A DNA stretch of 64,000 nt from Bacteroidetes bacterium GWF2_41_31 (lineage in GTDB: Bacteria; Bacteroidota; Bacteroidia; Bacteroidales; F082): assembly GCA_001769215.1 (NCBI GenBank), contig MEOL01000020.1, forward strand, positions 52,716 to 116,715. Direction: 5' to 3'. Positions within the stretch are counted from its first letter, which is position 1, and every line of letters starts with the position of its first letter. Of the stretch, positions 8,782 through 17,679 are shown piece by piece. The translations under genes were made by a program, and so were the position numbers. The notes below the pieces were generated by a model, which worked only from the letters and a program-made list of their open reading frames with translations, had not been told where the DNA came from and made no database searches.

Positions 8782-9742
8782 AAACAGAAATACAATCTTG
8801 ATCGTCATTTTTACAGTGGTGGTGGCGATCTTTTTATGGTCACAATTCGGCACGCAAAACGAAAGCAATTACCGGACTGTCCTTGCCCAATTCGATACCA
8901 CAGGCGTTGATCAGGTACATATTTTTCCGGCTGCCGGAGCTCCTGATTTCACCCTGAGCCGCAGCGGAAACCACTGGACCATTAAAAGCAGCGATGGAAA
9001 ACAGTACGCTGCCGATCGCAAACTGGTTAAAAACACCATCGACTTACTCAATGGAACCAAAGTAAAACGGGTAGCTTCGCAAAACACGGAGGATCACGAA
9101 AAGTTTGCCATCACCAACGACAAGGGAACACGGGTTGAAATAAAAGCAGCCGGTAAAAAGCTAGCCAATTTGATCCTGGGCAAGTTCGACTATATTCAGC
9201 CAAAAAATGCGCAACCCGATGCCTCGGGACGTCAACCACAGGGTGAAATGATTTTTTATGCCGCATTGCCCGGCGAACCCACCGTTTACGTGGTAGATGG
9301 ACAAGTGGGGTTTGGTGTTGGAAAAGATGTGAATTCCTTTAGGGACAAATCCCTTACAAATATCGATAAAAGCAATATCCTCGAGGTGACCATGGAAACT
9401 CCGGGACAAGAGACCGATCGTTTAGTAAAAGAGGGAGATAGGTGGCTGTTTAACGACCAGGTTGCCGATTCGGCCAAAGTAGCACAATATTTATCCAGGG
9501 TTTCGCGTCAAAACGGATCGAAGTTTGCGGAAGTGAAGGAGGTTTCGTCGTTACCACTGGTAAATGCTGTTAAGATTAAAGGAGATGGTTTCGATGAAGT
9601 CGTTATTCAGTCATTTCAACAAGATTCCCTGAATTTCCTTGTCACCTCATCTCAAAATGCAGAAGCTGTGTTTTTAGATAATGGAAATAAATTGCTCGAT
9701 CGATTTATGGAGGATGGTGAATTTTTCTTCAAGGCAAAATAG
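8771..9742 (+). CDS. DUF4340 domain protein, last gene of the gld-type operon
   Basis: 323 aa. One N-terminal membrane segment (NTILIVIFTVVVAIFLW) followed by a soluble DUF4340-like domain (FTLSRSGNHWTIKSSDGKQY, LVKNTIDLLNGTKVKRVAS, GKFDY). Its start lies inside the gldG gene. DUF4340 proteins are regular neighbours of GldG-like subunits, so it is probably another periplasm-facing part of the same complex. Molecular function is unknown. Confidence 0.82.
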   Translation: MLNKNRNTILIVIFTVVVAIFLWSQFGTQNESNYRTVLAQFDTTGVDQVHIFPAAGAPDFTLSRSGNHWTIKSSDGKQYAADRKLVKNTIDLLNGTKVKRVASQNTEDHEKFAITNDKGTRVEIKAAGKKLANLILGKFDYIQPKNAQPDASGRQPQGEMIFYAALPGEPTVYVVDGQVGFGVGKDVNSFRDKSLTNIDKSNILEVTMETPGQETDRLVKEGDRWLFNDQVADSAKVAQYLSRVSRQNGSKFAEVKEVSSLPLVNAVKIKGDGFDEVVIQSFQQDSLNFLVTSSQNAEAVFLDNGNKLLDRFMEDGEFFFKAK

Positions 9743-9921
9743 TAACCTCTTGTACGTTAATGCCTAATGTGGCGCAATCGATGAAAAAAACGTGTTGTTG
9801 ACCGTCCCGGATTTTTGTTTGGTGTTTAAGTACAGATGTAAGGTGAGATATTTATACTGATTATACATCTGTTACCTCCGTTATTTATTTTAAATTCGCC
9901 ACATCTTTTAAAAAAAAATTT

Positions 9922-11316
9922 ATGACAGAAACAATTAAAAAGTCATTGCGGGACTCGAAGACCGCCCGATGGACAGCACTTGCGATAGTGTCATTTATGA
10001 TGTTAACCGGTTATTTCCTCACCGATGTGATGGCTCCACTCAAGGGTTTACTCGAAGGAAAATTAACCTGGGACAGCTCAGACTTCGGATTTTTTAACAG
10101 TGCTTATGGCTGGTTCAATGTGTTTTTGCTGATGTTAATTATTGGTGGGATCATACTCGACAAAATGGGTGTTCGTTTCACCGGCCTCATGGCAGCATCA
10201 GTAATGGTAGCCGGAACAGCATTAAAATATTGGGCAGTTTCGACGCACTCGCTTGATGGCGTTTTGTGGCATGTTGGATGGTTCGATGTAAAAGCTCAGG
10301 TTTTTATGGCTTCACTGGGTTTTGCCATATTTGCCGTAGGTGTTGAAGTTGCGGGTATTACCGTTTCAAAAATCATCGTTAAATGGTTTAAAGGTAAAGA
10401 AATGGCCTTAGCGATGGGTCTTGAAATGGCAACAGCACGTTTGGGAACAGCCGCAGCATTGGCAACCTCGGTACCAATTGCGAAGGCGTTGGGGGTAACA
10501 GATTTATCAAGACCAATTCTGTTAGCCTTGATATTACTTGTTATCGGAATGCTTACGTTTATCGTTTATATCTTTATGGATAAAAAGCTTGATGCTTCTG
10601 AGGCTGAGGCAAAACGCCTTGCGCCTGAAGAAGAGTCTTTCAAATTATCTGATATTCTAAATATTATAACCAACAAAGGCTGGTGGTATATCGCAATTTT
10701 GTGCGTATTGTTTTACTCGTCAGTTTTCCCTTTTTTGAAATATGCATCCGATTTGATGGTGAACAAATTTGGCATCAGTGAATCCTGGGCTGGTTCAATC
10801 CCTGCCATGCTGCCATTTGGTACCATTTTGCTTACTCCATTGTTCGGAAATTTATATGACAGAAAAGGAAAAGGAGCATCCATTATGGTTTTGGGTTCTA
10901 TATTGCTCATATTTGTTCATGCCATGTTCTCCATTCCATTTCTTGACATGAAATTTTTAGCAATTGTCCTCATTCTTATCCTGGGAGTTGGTTTTTCTTT
11001 AGTTCCTTCGGCCATGTGGCCATCAGTTCCAAAAATTATTCCTGAGCGACAATTAGGTACCGCCTATGCCCTCATTTTTTGGGTTCAAAACTGGGGTTTG
11101 ATGGGGGTTCCATATCTCATTGGTATTGTACTCGAAAAGTACTGTATTACCGGACAAGTTATGAGGGAGGGTGTAAGTGTTAATACCTATGATTATACTT
11201 TACCGATGATGATTTTCACCGGATTTGGTATTTTGGCATTCGTTTTTGCCTTATTACTGAAAGCAGAAGACAAGAAGAAAGGGTATGGATTGCAGTTACC
11301 GAACATTCAAAAATAA
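9922..11316 (+). CDS. Major facilitator superfamily transporter, possible peptide carrier
   Basis: 464 aa with about twelve hydrophobic segments. The MFS loop 2-3 signature is seen as GGIILDKMGVRFTG and its second-half counterpart as FGNLYDRKGKG. The substrate cannot be read from the sequence. The next gene, 24 bp downstream, is the dipeptidase pepD, so the pair may import and hydrolyse di- or small peptides. This is inference from context. Confidence 0.85.
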   Translation: MTETIKKSLRDSKTARWTALAIVSFMMLTGYFLTDVMAPLKGLLEGKLTWDSSDFGFFNSAYGWFNVFLLMLIIGGIILDKMGVRFTGLMAASVMVAGTALKYWAVSTHSLDGVLWHVGWFDVKAQVFMASLGFAIFAVGVEVAGITVSKIIVKWFKGKEMALAMGLEMATARLGTAAALATSVPIAKALGVTDLSRPILLALILLVIGMLTFIVYIFMDKKLDASEAEAKRLAPEEESFKLSDILNIITNKGWWYIAILCVLFYSSVFPFLKYASDLMVNKFGISESWAGSIPAMLPFGTILLTPLFGNLYDRKGKGASIMVLGSILLIFVHAMFSIPFLDMKFLAIVLILILGVGFSLVPSAMWPSVPKIIPERQLGTAYALIFWVQNWGLMGVPYLIGIVLEKYCITGQVMREGVSVNTYDYTLPMMIFTGFGILAFVFALLLKAEDKKKGYGLQLPNIQK

Positions 11317-11340
11317 TAGTTAATTAATAAAATTACAATA

Positions 11341-12801
11341 ATGGCACAAGATATTTTAACATTAAAACCAACAAGTTTGTGGAAGAATTTCTACGAACTA
11401 ACACAAATACCCCGTCCTTCGAAAAAGGAGGAGCAGGTCAGGGCCTTTTTAAAGAAATTTGGTGAAGACCTGGGTCTGGAAACCATTGTGGATGAAATTG
11501 GGAATGTCATCATCAAAAAGCCCGCTACCGAAGGCATGGAAGACCGCAAAGGCATCATCCTCCAAGGTCACATGGACATGGTTCCCCAAAAAAATTCAGA
11601 TACCAAGCACGACTTTGAGAAAGACCCCATTGATGCTTATATTGATGGTGACTGGGTCACTGCCAAAGGCACTACCCTTGGAGCCGATAACGGAATGGGT
11701 GTTGCAGCCAGCATGGCCGTCCTCGAAGCCACCGACCTGGTACACGGACCCATAGAAGTGCTGATTACCATGGACGAAGAAACCGGCATGACCGGGGCCG
11801 AAAACCTGAAAGCAGGCATACTCGATGGCGACATCCTCCTTAACATGGACTCCGAAGATGAAGGTGAACTGTATATTGGATGTGCCGGTGGTATTGATAC
11901 CTTTAGCGAATGGACCTATACTTCCGAGCCGATTCCTGACGGAATGGTTGCCTACGAAATTAGTGTAAAAGGCTTAAAAGGCGGACATTCAGGACTGGAT
12001 ATCAATTTAGGCCGTGGCAACGCAAACAAAATCATGAATGTGCTGTTGATGAAGGCTGCCGAGAAATACGGTGTTCGTCTGGCAAAGATTGAGGGTGGCA
12101 GCTTGCGCAATGCCATTCCACGCGAGTCGTTTGTTACGGTAGTCGTGGAAGAGGCCAAAAAAGGTGATTTCGAAACTTTTGTGAAGGAATTTGAAGTGAT
12201 TGCACAGGAAGAATTTGAAGATGCTGACGGTGGTTTAATGATTATGGCTGAGCCTGTTGCACTGCCCGAAAACCTGATTGATGCGGCCACTCAGACCAAT
12301 TTGTACAAAGCCATTCTGGAATGCCCCAACGGAACCATTAAAATGAGCGAAAGCGTTAAAGGAATCGTTGAAACCTCTACCAACCTGGCCATCGTAAAAT
12401 CAGAAAACGGCAAGATCGAAATCTCCTCATTGCAGCGTAGTCTGGTAGATGCCGACAAAGATGAACTGGGCGCTACCATCCGCAAAGTATTCGAAGGTGC
12501 AGGAGGTACAGCCAAAAGCAACGGATCTTATCCCGGATGGAAACCCGATCCCGATTCGCCCATCCTCAAGGAAATGAAAGACGTGTACAACAACCGTTTT
12601 GGAAAAGTGCCTGAAGTAAAAGTGATCCATGCAGGTTTGGAATGTGGAATCCTGGGTGCCACCTATCCCCATTGGGATATGATTTCGTTCGGACCCACCA
12701 TCCGCAACCCACATTCACCCGACGAAAAAGTGAACATTGCCACCGTGGATTTGTTTTGGGAGTTTTTACTCGAGACATTGAAAAACGCGCCAAAAAAGTA
12801 A
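11341..12801 (+). CDS. pepD: Aminoacyl-histidine (cytosol non-specific) dipeptidase
   Basis: 486 aa, the expected length for PepD (M20 family). It hydrolyses dipeptides in the cytoplasm with two zinc ions. Visible motifs: GHMDMVPQKN with ligand H87 and D89, the bridging Asp in LGADNGMGVAA, MDEETGMTGAENL with the catalytic Glu, and LLNMDSEDEGELYIGCAGG. It follows the MFS gene by 24 bp and ends just before a strong terminator, so the two form a short operon. Confidence 0.95.
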   Translation: MAQDILTLKPTSLWKNFYELTQIPRPSKKEEQVRAFLKKFGEDLGLETIVDEIGNVIIKKPATEGMEDRKGIILQGHMDMVPQKNSDTKHDFEKDPIDAYIDGDWVTAKGTTLGADNGMGVAASMAVLEATDLVHGPIEVLITMDEETGMTGAENLKAGILDGDILLNMDSEDEGELYIGCAGGIDTFSEWTYTSEPIPDGMVAYEISVKGLKGGHSGLDINLGRGNANKIMNVLLMKAAEKYGVRLAKIEGGSLRNAIPRESFVTVVVEEAKKGDFETFVKEFEVIAQEEFEDADGGLMIMAEPVALPENLIDAATQTNLYKAILECPNGTIKMSESVKGIVETSTNLAIVKSENGKIEISSLQRSLVDADKDELGATIRKVFEGAGGTAKSNGSYPGWKPDPDSPILKEMKDVYNNRFGKVPEVKVIHAGLECGILGATYPHWDMISFGPTIRNPHSPDEKVNIATVDLFWEFLLETLKNAPKK

Positions 12802-12828
12802 GAAGATTTCTTGCATATAAGTTTAAAA

Positions 12829-12860
12829 GAGGGCAACAGAGCTGTTGCCCTCATTTTTTT
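12829..12860 (+). terminator. Rho-independent terminator after pepD
   Basis: Perfect stem GAGGGCAACA / TGTTGCCCTC with loop GAGC, followed by ATTTTTTT. Confidence 0.9.
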
Positions 12861-12926
12861 AAAAGTTTGAAAACAAAGAGGATAAACGGGGTTGTGTTTT
12901 AATTTGAAATAAATTCACAAAACAAT

Positions 12927-12956
12927 TTTGATTTAAGTAAAATAACCCTATTTTTG
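12927..12956 (+). promoter_or_regulatory. Bacteroidota-type promoter of rpmH
   Basis: TTTG (12927-12930) and a perfect -7 box TATTTTTG (12949-12956) are separated by 18 bp. The -7 box is 24 bp before the rpmH ATG. Confidence 0.7.
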
Positions 12957-12980
12957 CACTCCGAAAAAACATAGAAAGAG

Positions 12981-13139
12981 ATGACTAAAAGAACGTTTCA
13001 ACCCTCGCAGAGAAAAAGAAGAAATAAACACGGTTTCCGTGAAAGAATGGCAACGGTAAACGGCCGGAAGGTTCTCAAAAGAAGAAGAGCAAAAGGAAGG
13101 AAGAAAATTTCTGTTTCTGACGAAATGAGTCGGAAATAG
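12981..13139 (+). CDS. rpmH: 50S ribosomal protein L34
   Basis: 52 aa, very basic. It starts [20 protein letters not shown] and contains [19 protein letters not shown], the nearly invariant L34 sequence. It is a structural protein of the large ribosomal subunit. It is a single-gene transcription unit with its own promoter upstream and terminator 34 bp downstream. The usual neighbours rnpA and dnaA are absent, as is common in Bacteroidota. Confidence 0.97.
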   Translation: MTKRTFQPSQRKRRNKHGFRERMATVNGRKVLKRRRAKGRKKISVSDEMSRK

Positions 13140-13172
13140 ATTTTTCGGATAGATTCCTGAAAATATAAAATC

Positions 13173-13202
13173 GGGAGGTATGTATATCATGCCTCCCTTT
13201 TT
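13173..13202 (+). terminator. Rho-independent terminator after rpmH
   Basis: Stem GGGAGGTATG / CATGCCTCCC (one G-U pair), 5-nt loop, followed by TTTTT. Confidence 0.88.
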
Positions 13203-13280
13203 AGTTTGTGGTTGGGTGGATGGAACAAACCAAATTGGGGCAAGGCATGCGTTGGAAAAAAACGCTCCAGGGATAGAGAT

Positions 13281-13315
13281 AATTCCTGGTATCACAAATT
13301 GTGATACCAGGAATT
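13281..13315. promoter_or_regulatory. Perfect 35-bp palindrome upstream of the ORF6N gene
   Basis: AATTCCTGGTATCACAA and its exact reverse complement flank one central base (13298). It ends 36 bp before the ORF6N start codon. There is no T-run, so it is not a simple terminator. It could be an operator for the downstream DNA-binding protein or a REP-like palindrome. Confidence 0.6.
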
Positions 13316-13351
13316 TAATCGTTAATTTTGAGACCACTAAAAAGAACTTAA

Positions 13352-13906
13352 ATGCCTGACGAAAAGAAACCCAACCAACTCATGTTGCCGGATGAAGTAA
13401 TAATGAGTAAAATATATTTTATCAGGGGTCAAAAAGTGATGATAGACCGTGATTTAGCAGAACTTTATGGGGTAGAGACAAAGCGGTTAAAAGAAGCAGT
13501 AAGAAGGAATGTCGCCCGTTTTCCAGAAGATTTTATGTTTGAAATGACAAACGAAGAGTTCTTAAATTGGAGGACGCAATTTGCGACCTCCAATGCTGAC
13601 AAGATGGGGCTGCGGTATGTTCCGTTTTGTTTTACCGAGCAAGGGGTGACCATGCTTTCCTGTGTTTTGAATAGCGAAAGGGCAATACAGTTAAACATCC
13701 AGATTGTAAGGATATTTACAAAAATACGCGAAGTGCTGATAGACAAATTAAGCATAAAGCTTGAGATAGAAGAAATTAAAAAGAAGCTAGAAAACCATGA
13801 CAGAAATATAGAGCTGGTATTTAGCTACCTTGATGAACTCATTGAGAAACAAGAAAAACCACAACCCAGAAAGCGAATCGGATATAAAAGAAAGGGAGAA
13901 GAATAA
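13352..13906 (+). CDS. ORF6N domain protein (phage-type DNA-binding)
   Basis: 184 aa. Residues ~12-100 match the ORF6N domain (IYFIRGQKVMIDRDLAELYGVETKRLKEAVRRN, then a RFPEDFMFEMT segment, YVPFCFTEQGVTMLSCVLNS). The C-terminal part is an alpha-helical, charged tail rich in Lys/Glu. ORF6N proteins come from phages and mobile elements and are common singletons in Bacteroidota genomes. No phage genes are nearby, so it is probably a domesticated or stranded accessory gene. DNA binding is inferred from the family. Confidence 0.9.
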   Translation: MPDEKKPNQLMLPDEVIMSKIYFIRGQKVMIDRDLAELYGVETKRLKEAVRRNVARFPEDFMFEMTNEEFLNWRTQFATSNADKMGLRYVPFCFTEQGVTMLSCVLNSERAIQLNIQIVRIFTKIREVLIDKLSIKLEIEEIKKKLENHDRNIELVFSYLDELIEKQEKPQPRKRIGYKRKGEE

Positions 13907-14245
13907 CCAGCCCAAAAACCAGGCGTTGTTGGTCGAAATAAAACGAAGTGATAACCATAGATTCATGCCTTCATGCCTTCTGCCGGTTCAACTACGATGA
14001 GGATTGGGAACGAAAAGTTATTTTCGGTTCTGTCCGAGTAAGATAATACTTTTTAACTTTGCCTAAATCTTGTCCAAGGATTGGGCGTGAAGTACTTGTA
14101 AACGAATGAATCAAATTAAGTAAAACCAATGAAAACAACCTGCTTAAAAAAACATCGGTTATGAGTCCCGCTGCTTCAACCTGCAATTCTTGGAGATTAT
14201 AGACAAAATCCACCTCCCTGTATTCAAACCTATATTAATAAACAC
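13907..14245. other. Non-coding stretch after the ORF6N gene
   Basis: No gene seen. At 13962-13980 there is a short direct repeat (ATGCCTTC twice) followed by TGCCGGTTC. The same short motif recurs inverted at 18104-18140. No terminator or promoter is clear. Confidence 0.5.
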
Positions 14246-14977
14246 ATGAAACAACTCATCACTTTATTCTTTATTTTAAGCTTGACTCAATTGGTGGCTC
14301 AAACAGATAAAGTCTACATCTTAACATCGGATTTCGGCTACTATTACCAGCATAAAGATCTTGCTGACGCTTCATACAATGTTACGGGATTAAGAAACTA
14401 CGGGGAAAAGTATAATGCATTGACCTTTAACTTTTCGGCAGGAAAAAAGTTAAGAAACCATTTCTATTATGGAGTAGGAATATGTTATAGTTATGATCAT
14501 GAGGAAATCAATCCTGATTCCGATACTCCTAAAGTAAGCGGTTCGTATGGTTATGGAACCACGATAGGTTTTGTCAATAAGAATAAAACTCAGCAAGGTA
14601 TTAGTCCGCTTATTTTTATTCAATATTTTACCGATTTATCAAACAGGTTATCCTTCGCAACCGATTTCTACATGAAATACACTTTTAATAAAGCCAAAAC
14701 GAGTAACATATATTATCAACCTGGTATCGGGGTAGGCACTTATTTAAAAGGTAATGAAAATATCAAAGTGACAAAGAAACAATACATAATCTTTGGGTTA
14801 CAACCTATGTTAAGATTCAATATTTCAAAGTCCGTGGGCATTGAATTCCGATTTGGATTAATTGAATACACACAGAAAACCAAAGACGATGGCGAACCGG
14901 TTGATAGAAAGACAAATGGTTTAGAGATTGGTTTTAAGCCGGAAAACTGGTTACTTGGTTGTTATTTCAAACTCTAA
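14246..14977 (+). CDS. Secreted, probable outer-membrane beta-barrel protein (paralog 1)
   Basis: 243 aa with a signal peptide (MKQLITLFFILSLTQLVAQ). The rest alternates polar and aromatic residues, as in small outer-membrane beta-barrels, and ends in an aromatic-hydrophobic strand (ENWLLGCYFKL). The next gene is a close paralog of the same length, aligned end to end (shared YYYQHKD, LTFNF.AGKK, HFYYG.G, ISPLIF.QYFT). No named family was recognised. Function unknown. Confidence 0.75.
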   Translation: MKQLITLFFILSLTQLVAQTDKVYILTSDFGYYYQHKDLADASYNVTGLRNYGEKYNALTFNFSAGKKLRNHFYYGVGICYSYDHEEINPDSDTPKVSGSYGYGTTIGFVNKNKTQQGISPLIFIQYFTDLSNRLSFATDFYMKYTFNKAKTSNIYYQPGIGVGTYLKGNENIKVTKKQYIIFGLQPMLRFNISKSVGIEFRFGLIEYTQKTKDDGEPVDRKTNGLEIGFKPENWLLGCYFKL

Positions 14978-15035
14978 ATTAATTCACAACACATGATATA
15001 TCAGATCAGTTCTCTGAATAGTCAATAAAATTTCT

Positions 15036-15767
15036 ATGAAATATATACTCACTTTAATCTTTGTTTTAGGTCTGGTTCAATTGGAAGCACAAACGGATAA
15101 AAACTATATTTTAATATTGGATCAGGGATACTATTATCAACATAAAGACAATATTGATGCATCAAACGCTCTTTATGGGTCAAATCAGTTTGGGGAAAAG
15201 ATAAATGATTTGACTTTTAACTTTTATGCGGGGAAAAAGTTTAAAAGCCATTTCTATTACGGGTTGGGATTGTCTTATCACAATTTTACTGATGAATTGA
15301 ACCCAAAAATAGATGTACCTGCCATCAATGAATCGATTGGTTATGGAAATATATCAGGATATTCTTATAAGAAAGAAACGCAAAATGAAATCAGCCCACT
15401 TATTTTTTTTCAATATTTTACGAATATATCAAACAGAATTACCATTGCCGTTGATTTCTATTCGAAATACAGTTTTAACAAAACAGAAACCAACCACCTG
15501 CATTATGAGATTGACAGTGCTAGTTATTCCTATGTTATTTATGAAGAGATACATGAAAACACCGAAAAAGAGTATTTCTGCTTTGGGCTTCACCCGATTT
15601 TTAAACTTGATATTTATAAAAATTTTGGCGTGGAGCTAAGATTAAAATTGGTTGAATACACACAAAAAACCTATGACTCTGTAATTGATATAGAAAAAAA
15701 GACAAGTAATTTTGAAATAGGATTTCAACCGGAAAATTGGTTGATTGGATTCTATATCAGGCTTTAA
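15036..15767 (+). CDS. Secreted, probable outer-membrane beta-barrel protein (paralog 2)
   Basis: 243 aa, signal peptide MKYILTLIFVLGLVQLEAQ. A tandem duplicate of the gene 58 bp upstream. The barrel-like pattern and the C-terminal strand (ENWLIGFYIRL) are kept, while loops such as residues 150-175 have diverged. Function unknown. Confidence 0.75.
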   Translation: MKYILTLIFVLGLVQLEAQTDKNYILILDQGYYYQHKDNIDASNALYGSNQFGEKINDLTFNFYAGKKFKSHFYYGLGLSYHNFTDELNPKIDVPAINESIGYGNISGYSYKKETQNEISPLIFFQYFTNISNRITIAVDFYSKYSFNKTETNHLHYEIDSASYSYVIYEEIHENTEKEYFCFGLHPIFKLDIYKNFGVELRLKLVEYTQKTYDSVIDIEKKTSNFEIGFQPENWLIGFYIRL

Positions 15768-15974
15768 TATTGAATAAACTACCACACCACTGCCGTGCGA
15801 ATGTTTCGCATGCCTTAAATACAACAATTTAAAAATCTGTGACGAGATGCTGGTTCAATTCTACCAACCAGGCTATGTTTTGTTTGAAGTTTGAGAAAAG
15901 GGTAGCTGTCGCTGCCAGAGTCAGGGGTAAAGTTTCCCATTGGATAAACGCGCTTCAGTGGTGTTTTTTTATCA

Positions 15975-16649
15975 TCAAAACGTATAACCTATTCTTACAT
16001 TCAGAGGTATACTTATGGTCCAATATTGTCCCTCCAGATTTTTATAATAGTAGAAGTTGGGGTGTCTAGGTCTCTCCATGGCATCATTAGGATTCATCCT
16101 ATCGTAATGAGCTACGTCCTTATACCTCAATCCAATTCCTGCATAAACATCAATGGAAATTCTTTTTATAATCTTTTGATACCCAAATTTCAGGTTTAGA
16201 CTATAAGTCTGTTTTTTTATTGAAAATGTGTCCGAATAGTTAGTGTTTAGATATGTTGTATCATAATAAGTATTCTCAACCCCAAAATTCCATACTTCTC
16301 TGTACTCAGTTCCTAAATGATCCAATTCTAAGCCAAAGTAAAATCCTGATGGGACAAATCTTTGAAAGTAAAATTTCTCTTCTATTGCAACACGATAACC
16401 TTTGTTATTTGCCGGAGGGGTTTGGTTATTCTCCGAAATACCAGCAGGCAATAGATATGATGCCGTTAATTGGGTTGAAAACTTTCTTCCGGTTTTACGC
16501 TCATAGGTTAATGAAATTGAGGGATTTGATAAATCAGCTAATTTTAATGGAGTTATTTTAATAATGTTGTTAATTCCGGGAATTGTGTCATACTGGCTGA
16601 AAACAGTCTGACCAAATGTAATTAGGGTCAATAAAAATATCAATCTCAT
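15975..16649 (-). CDS. Secreted beta-barrel-like protein of unknown function
   Basis: 224 aa with a signal peptide (MRLIFLLTLITFGQTVFS). Many aromatic residues in alternating strands (FYFQRFVPSGFYFGLELDH, YSLNLKFGYQ) and a C-terminal strand ending NVRIGYTF suggest an outer-membrane barrel. It opposes the paralog pair upstream. The cassette-like site at 16757-16892 starts 108 bp before its start codon, but no matching box is seen after its stop, so it is not clearly part of the cassette series. Confidence 0.7.
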   Translation of the reverse strand: MRLIFLLTLITFGQTVFSQYDTIPGINNIIKITPLKLADLSNPSISLTYERKTGRKFSTQLTASYLLPAGISENNQTPPANNKGYRVAIEEKFYFQRFVPSGFYFGLELDHLGTEYREVWNFGVENTYYDTTYLNTNYSDTFSIKKQTYSLNLKFGYQKIIKRISIDVYAGIGLRYKDVAHYDRMNPNDAMERPRHPNFYYYKNLEGQYWTISIPLNVRIGYTF

Positions 16650-16756
16650 TTTTCTTAATGTTTGCTTAAATCATTTTTAAAATCAAAACCATGCTCTTCC
16701 TTTAATTTTATTGTCTCTCTTTTAAAGAAACCGATGTTGCATTTTCTGGTAAAATA

Positions 16757-16892
16757 GTGCACAACGGGCGTGCTTATTCTTTGTGGCGGACTTTGAAAGA
16801 TATATCTTACTGCCCACGATGATTTATATTTGGAACTAAAATGTTCATTTTCAATACTAAGCCCGCCATAAAGTATATGCAGTGTTACCAAC
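16757..16892. repeat. Cassette-junction-like imperfect palindrome A (attC-like)
   Basis: Arms GTGCACAACGGGCGTGCTTA.. (16757-16791) and ..AGTGTTACCAAC (16860-16892) pair imperfectly across a central loop. Its inner match is TGCTTATTCTTTGTGGCGGAC against TGCATATACTTTATGGCGGGC in the opposite arm (17 of 21). The right end, GTTACCAACC at 16884-16893, lies 8 bp from the higA stop and matches inverted (9 of 10) the box GGTTGGCAAC at 17656 on the other side of the higBA unit. Confidence 0.6.
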
Positions 16893-16900
16893 CGTACTTA

Positions 16901-17269
16901 TTATCTTGTCAATTGATAATCATTAATTAGAAGTCCTGGAGAAAGATTCAGTCTTGCCGTCAATTTGCGTATCATGTCAACAGTCAGCTTTCGTTTACGG
17001 TTCAAAATTTCTGAGACTCTGCTTTTCCCACCAATTTCATTTATTAAATCAATCTGCTTTAGTTGCATTTCTTCCATTCTAATTTTGATGGCTTCAATTG
17101 GGTCTGGAGATTCAATTGGATAATGTTTCTTTTCGTAGTCGTCAATCATTAGTCCAAGAACATCAGCTTCGTCACTTTCTGAGGTTCCGATAGCAGCATC
17201 AAAAATAACCTCAAGTCTTTTTAACGCTTGTTGATAATCAGAATCTGTTTTTATAAGTTTAATATTCAT
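16901..17269 (-). CDS. higA: HigA-type antitoxin
   Basis: 122 aa. It starts MNIKLIKTDSDYQQALKRLE, the characteristic HigA beginning. A C-terminal helix-turn-helix follows (LKQIDLINEIGGKSRVSEILNRKR). It binds and neutralises the HigB toxin and represses the operon. The ATG at 17269 is preferred over 17296, because the earlier start lies in the toxin gene and family members begin with MNIK. The toxin gene precedes it by 10 bp, the order typical of higBA. Confidence 0.9.
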   Translation of the reverse strand: MNIKLIKTDSDYQQALKRLEVIFDAAIGTSESDEADVLGLMIDDYEKKHYPIESPDPIEAIKIRMEEMQLKQIDLINEIGGKSRVSEILNRKRKLTVDMIRKLTARLNLSPGLLINDYQLTR

Positions 17270-17279
17270 GTCTGTATAA

Positions 17280-17576
17280 TTAGATCGTGTTAGCATTTAT
17301 TTTATCATATTCTGAATGAGTTCCAATAAATCGAATAAACACCCACTGTTTCTCGAAGTTAAATTTTGTCACCAGTCTATATGAATTTCCTTTAATGTTG
17401 AAAACTATTCTGTTATCCTTCAGAATACTAGCATTTACATAAGTCTGTTTGACGTCATTTGGTGTCTTCCAAGTAGAATTCATTGTCGTGTCGAACCATG
17501 TTTTCAAATATTGTTCTGAATCTGGACGCATTAACCAGAATTCTCTTAAAGTACTCTTAGCAAATATTCTCTCCAT
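17280..17576 (-). CDS. higB: HigB-type mRNA interferase toxin
   Basis: 98 aa. The HigB toxin family is clear: MERIFAKSTLREFW, TPNDVKQTYVNASIL, NRIVFNIKGNSYRLV and VFIRFIGTHSEYDKI. It cuts mRNA at ribosomes and is held in check by HigA, encoded directly downstream. The gene is full length and intact. The pair is flanked by the inverted boxes GTTACCAACC (16884) and GGTTGGCAAC (17656). Toxin-antitoxin modules are frequent in integron cassettes. Confidence 0.92.
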   Translation of the reverse strand: MERIFAKSTLREFWLMRPDSEQYLKTWFDTTMNSTWKTPNDVKQTYVNASILKDNRIVFNIKGNSYRLVTKFNFEKQWVFIRFIGTHSEYDKINANTI

Positions 17577-17655
17577 TAGTTTCTATTCTGATGCAAAGAT
17601 AATACAAATTCGCAAATTGGGAACTTTATTTTTACTGATTAATTTCTTTTAGTAT

Positions 17656-17679
17656 GGTTGGCAACGAGAGTATAAACGC
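17656..17679. repeat. Cassette-like box and half arm upstream of higB
   Basis: GGTTGGCAAC followed by ACGAGAGTATAAACGC. Only one arm of a junction palindrome is visible. Together with GTTACCAACC at 16884 it brackets the higBA unit. Confidence 0.5.

Noticed and set aside
16655..16891. Minus-strand 78-codon frame before the 15975-16649 gene
   Set aside because: It is almost exactly the palindromic junction A read through. No start context, and no protein family is suggested.
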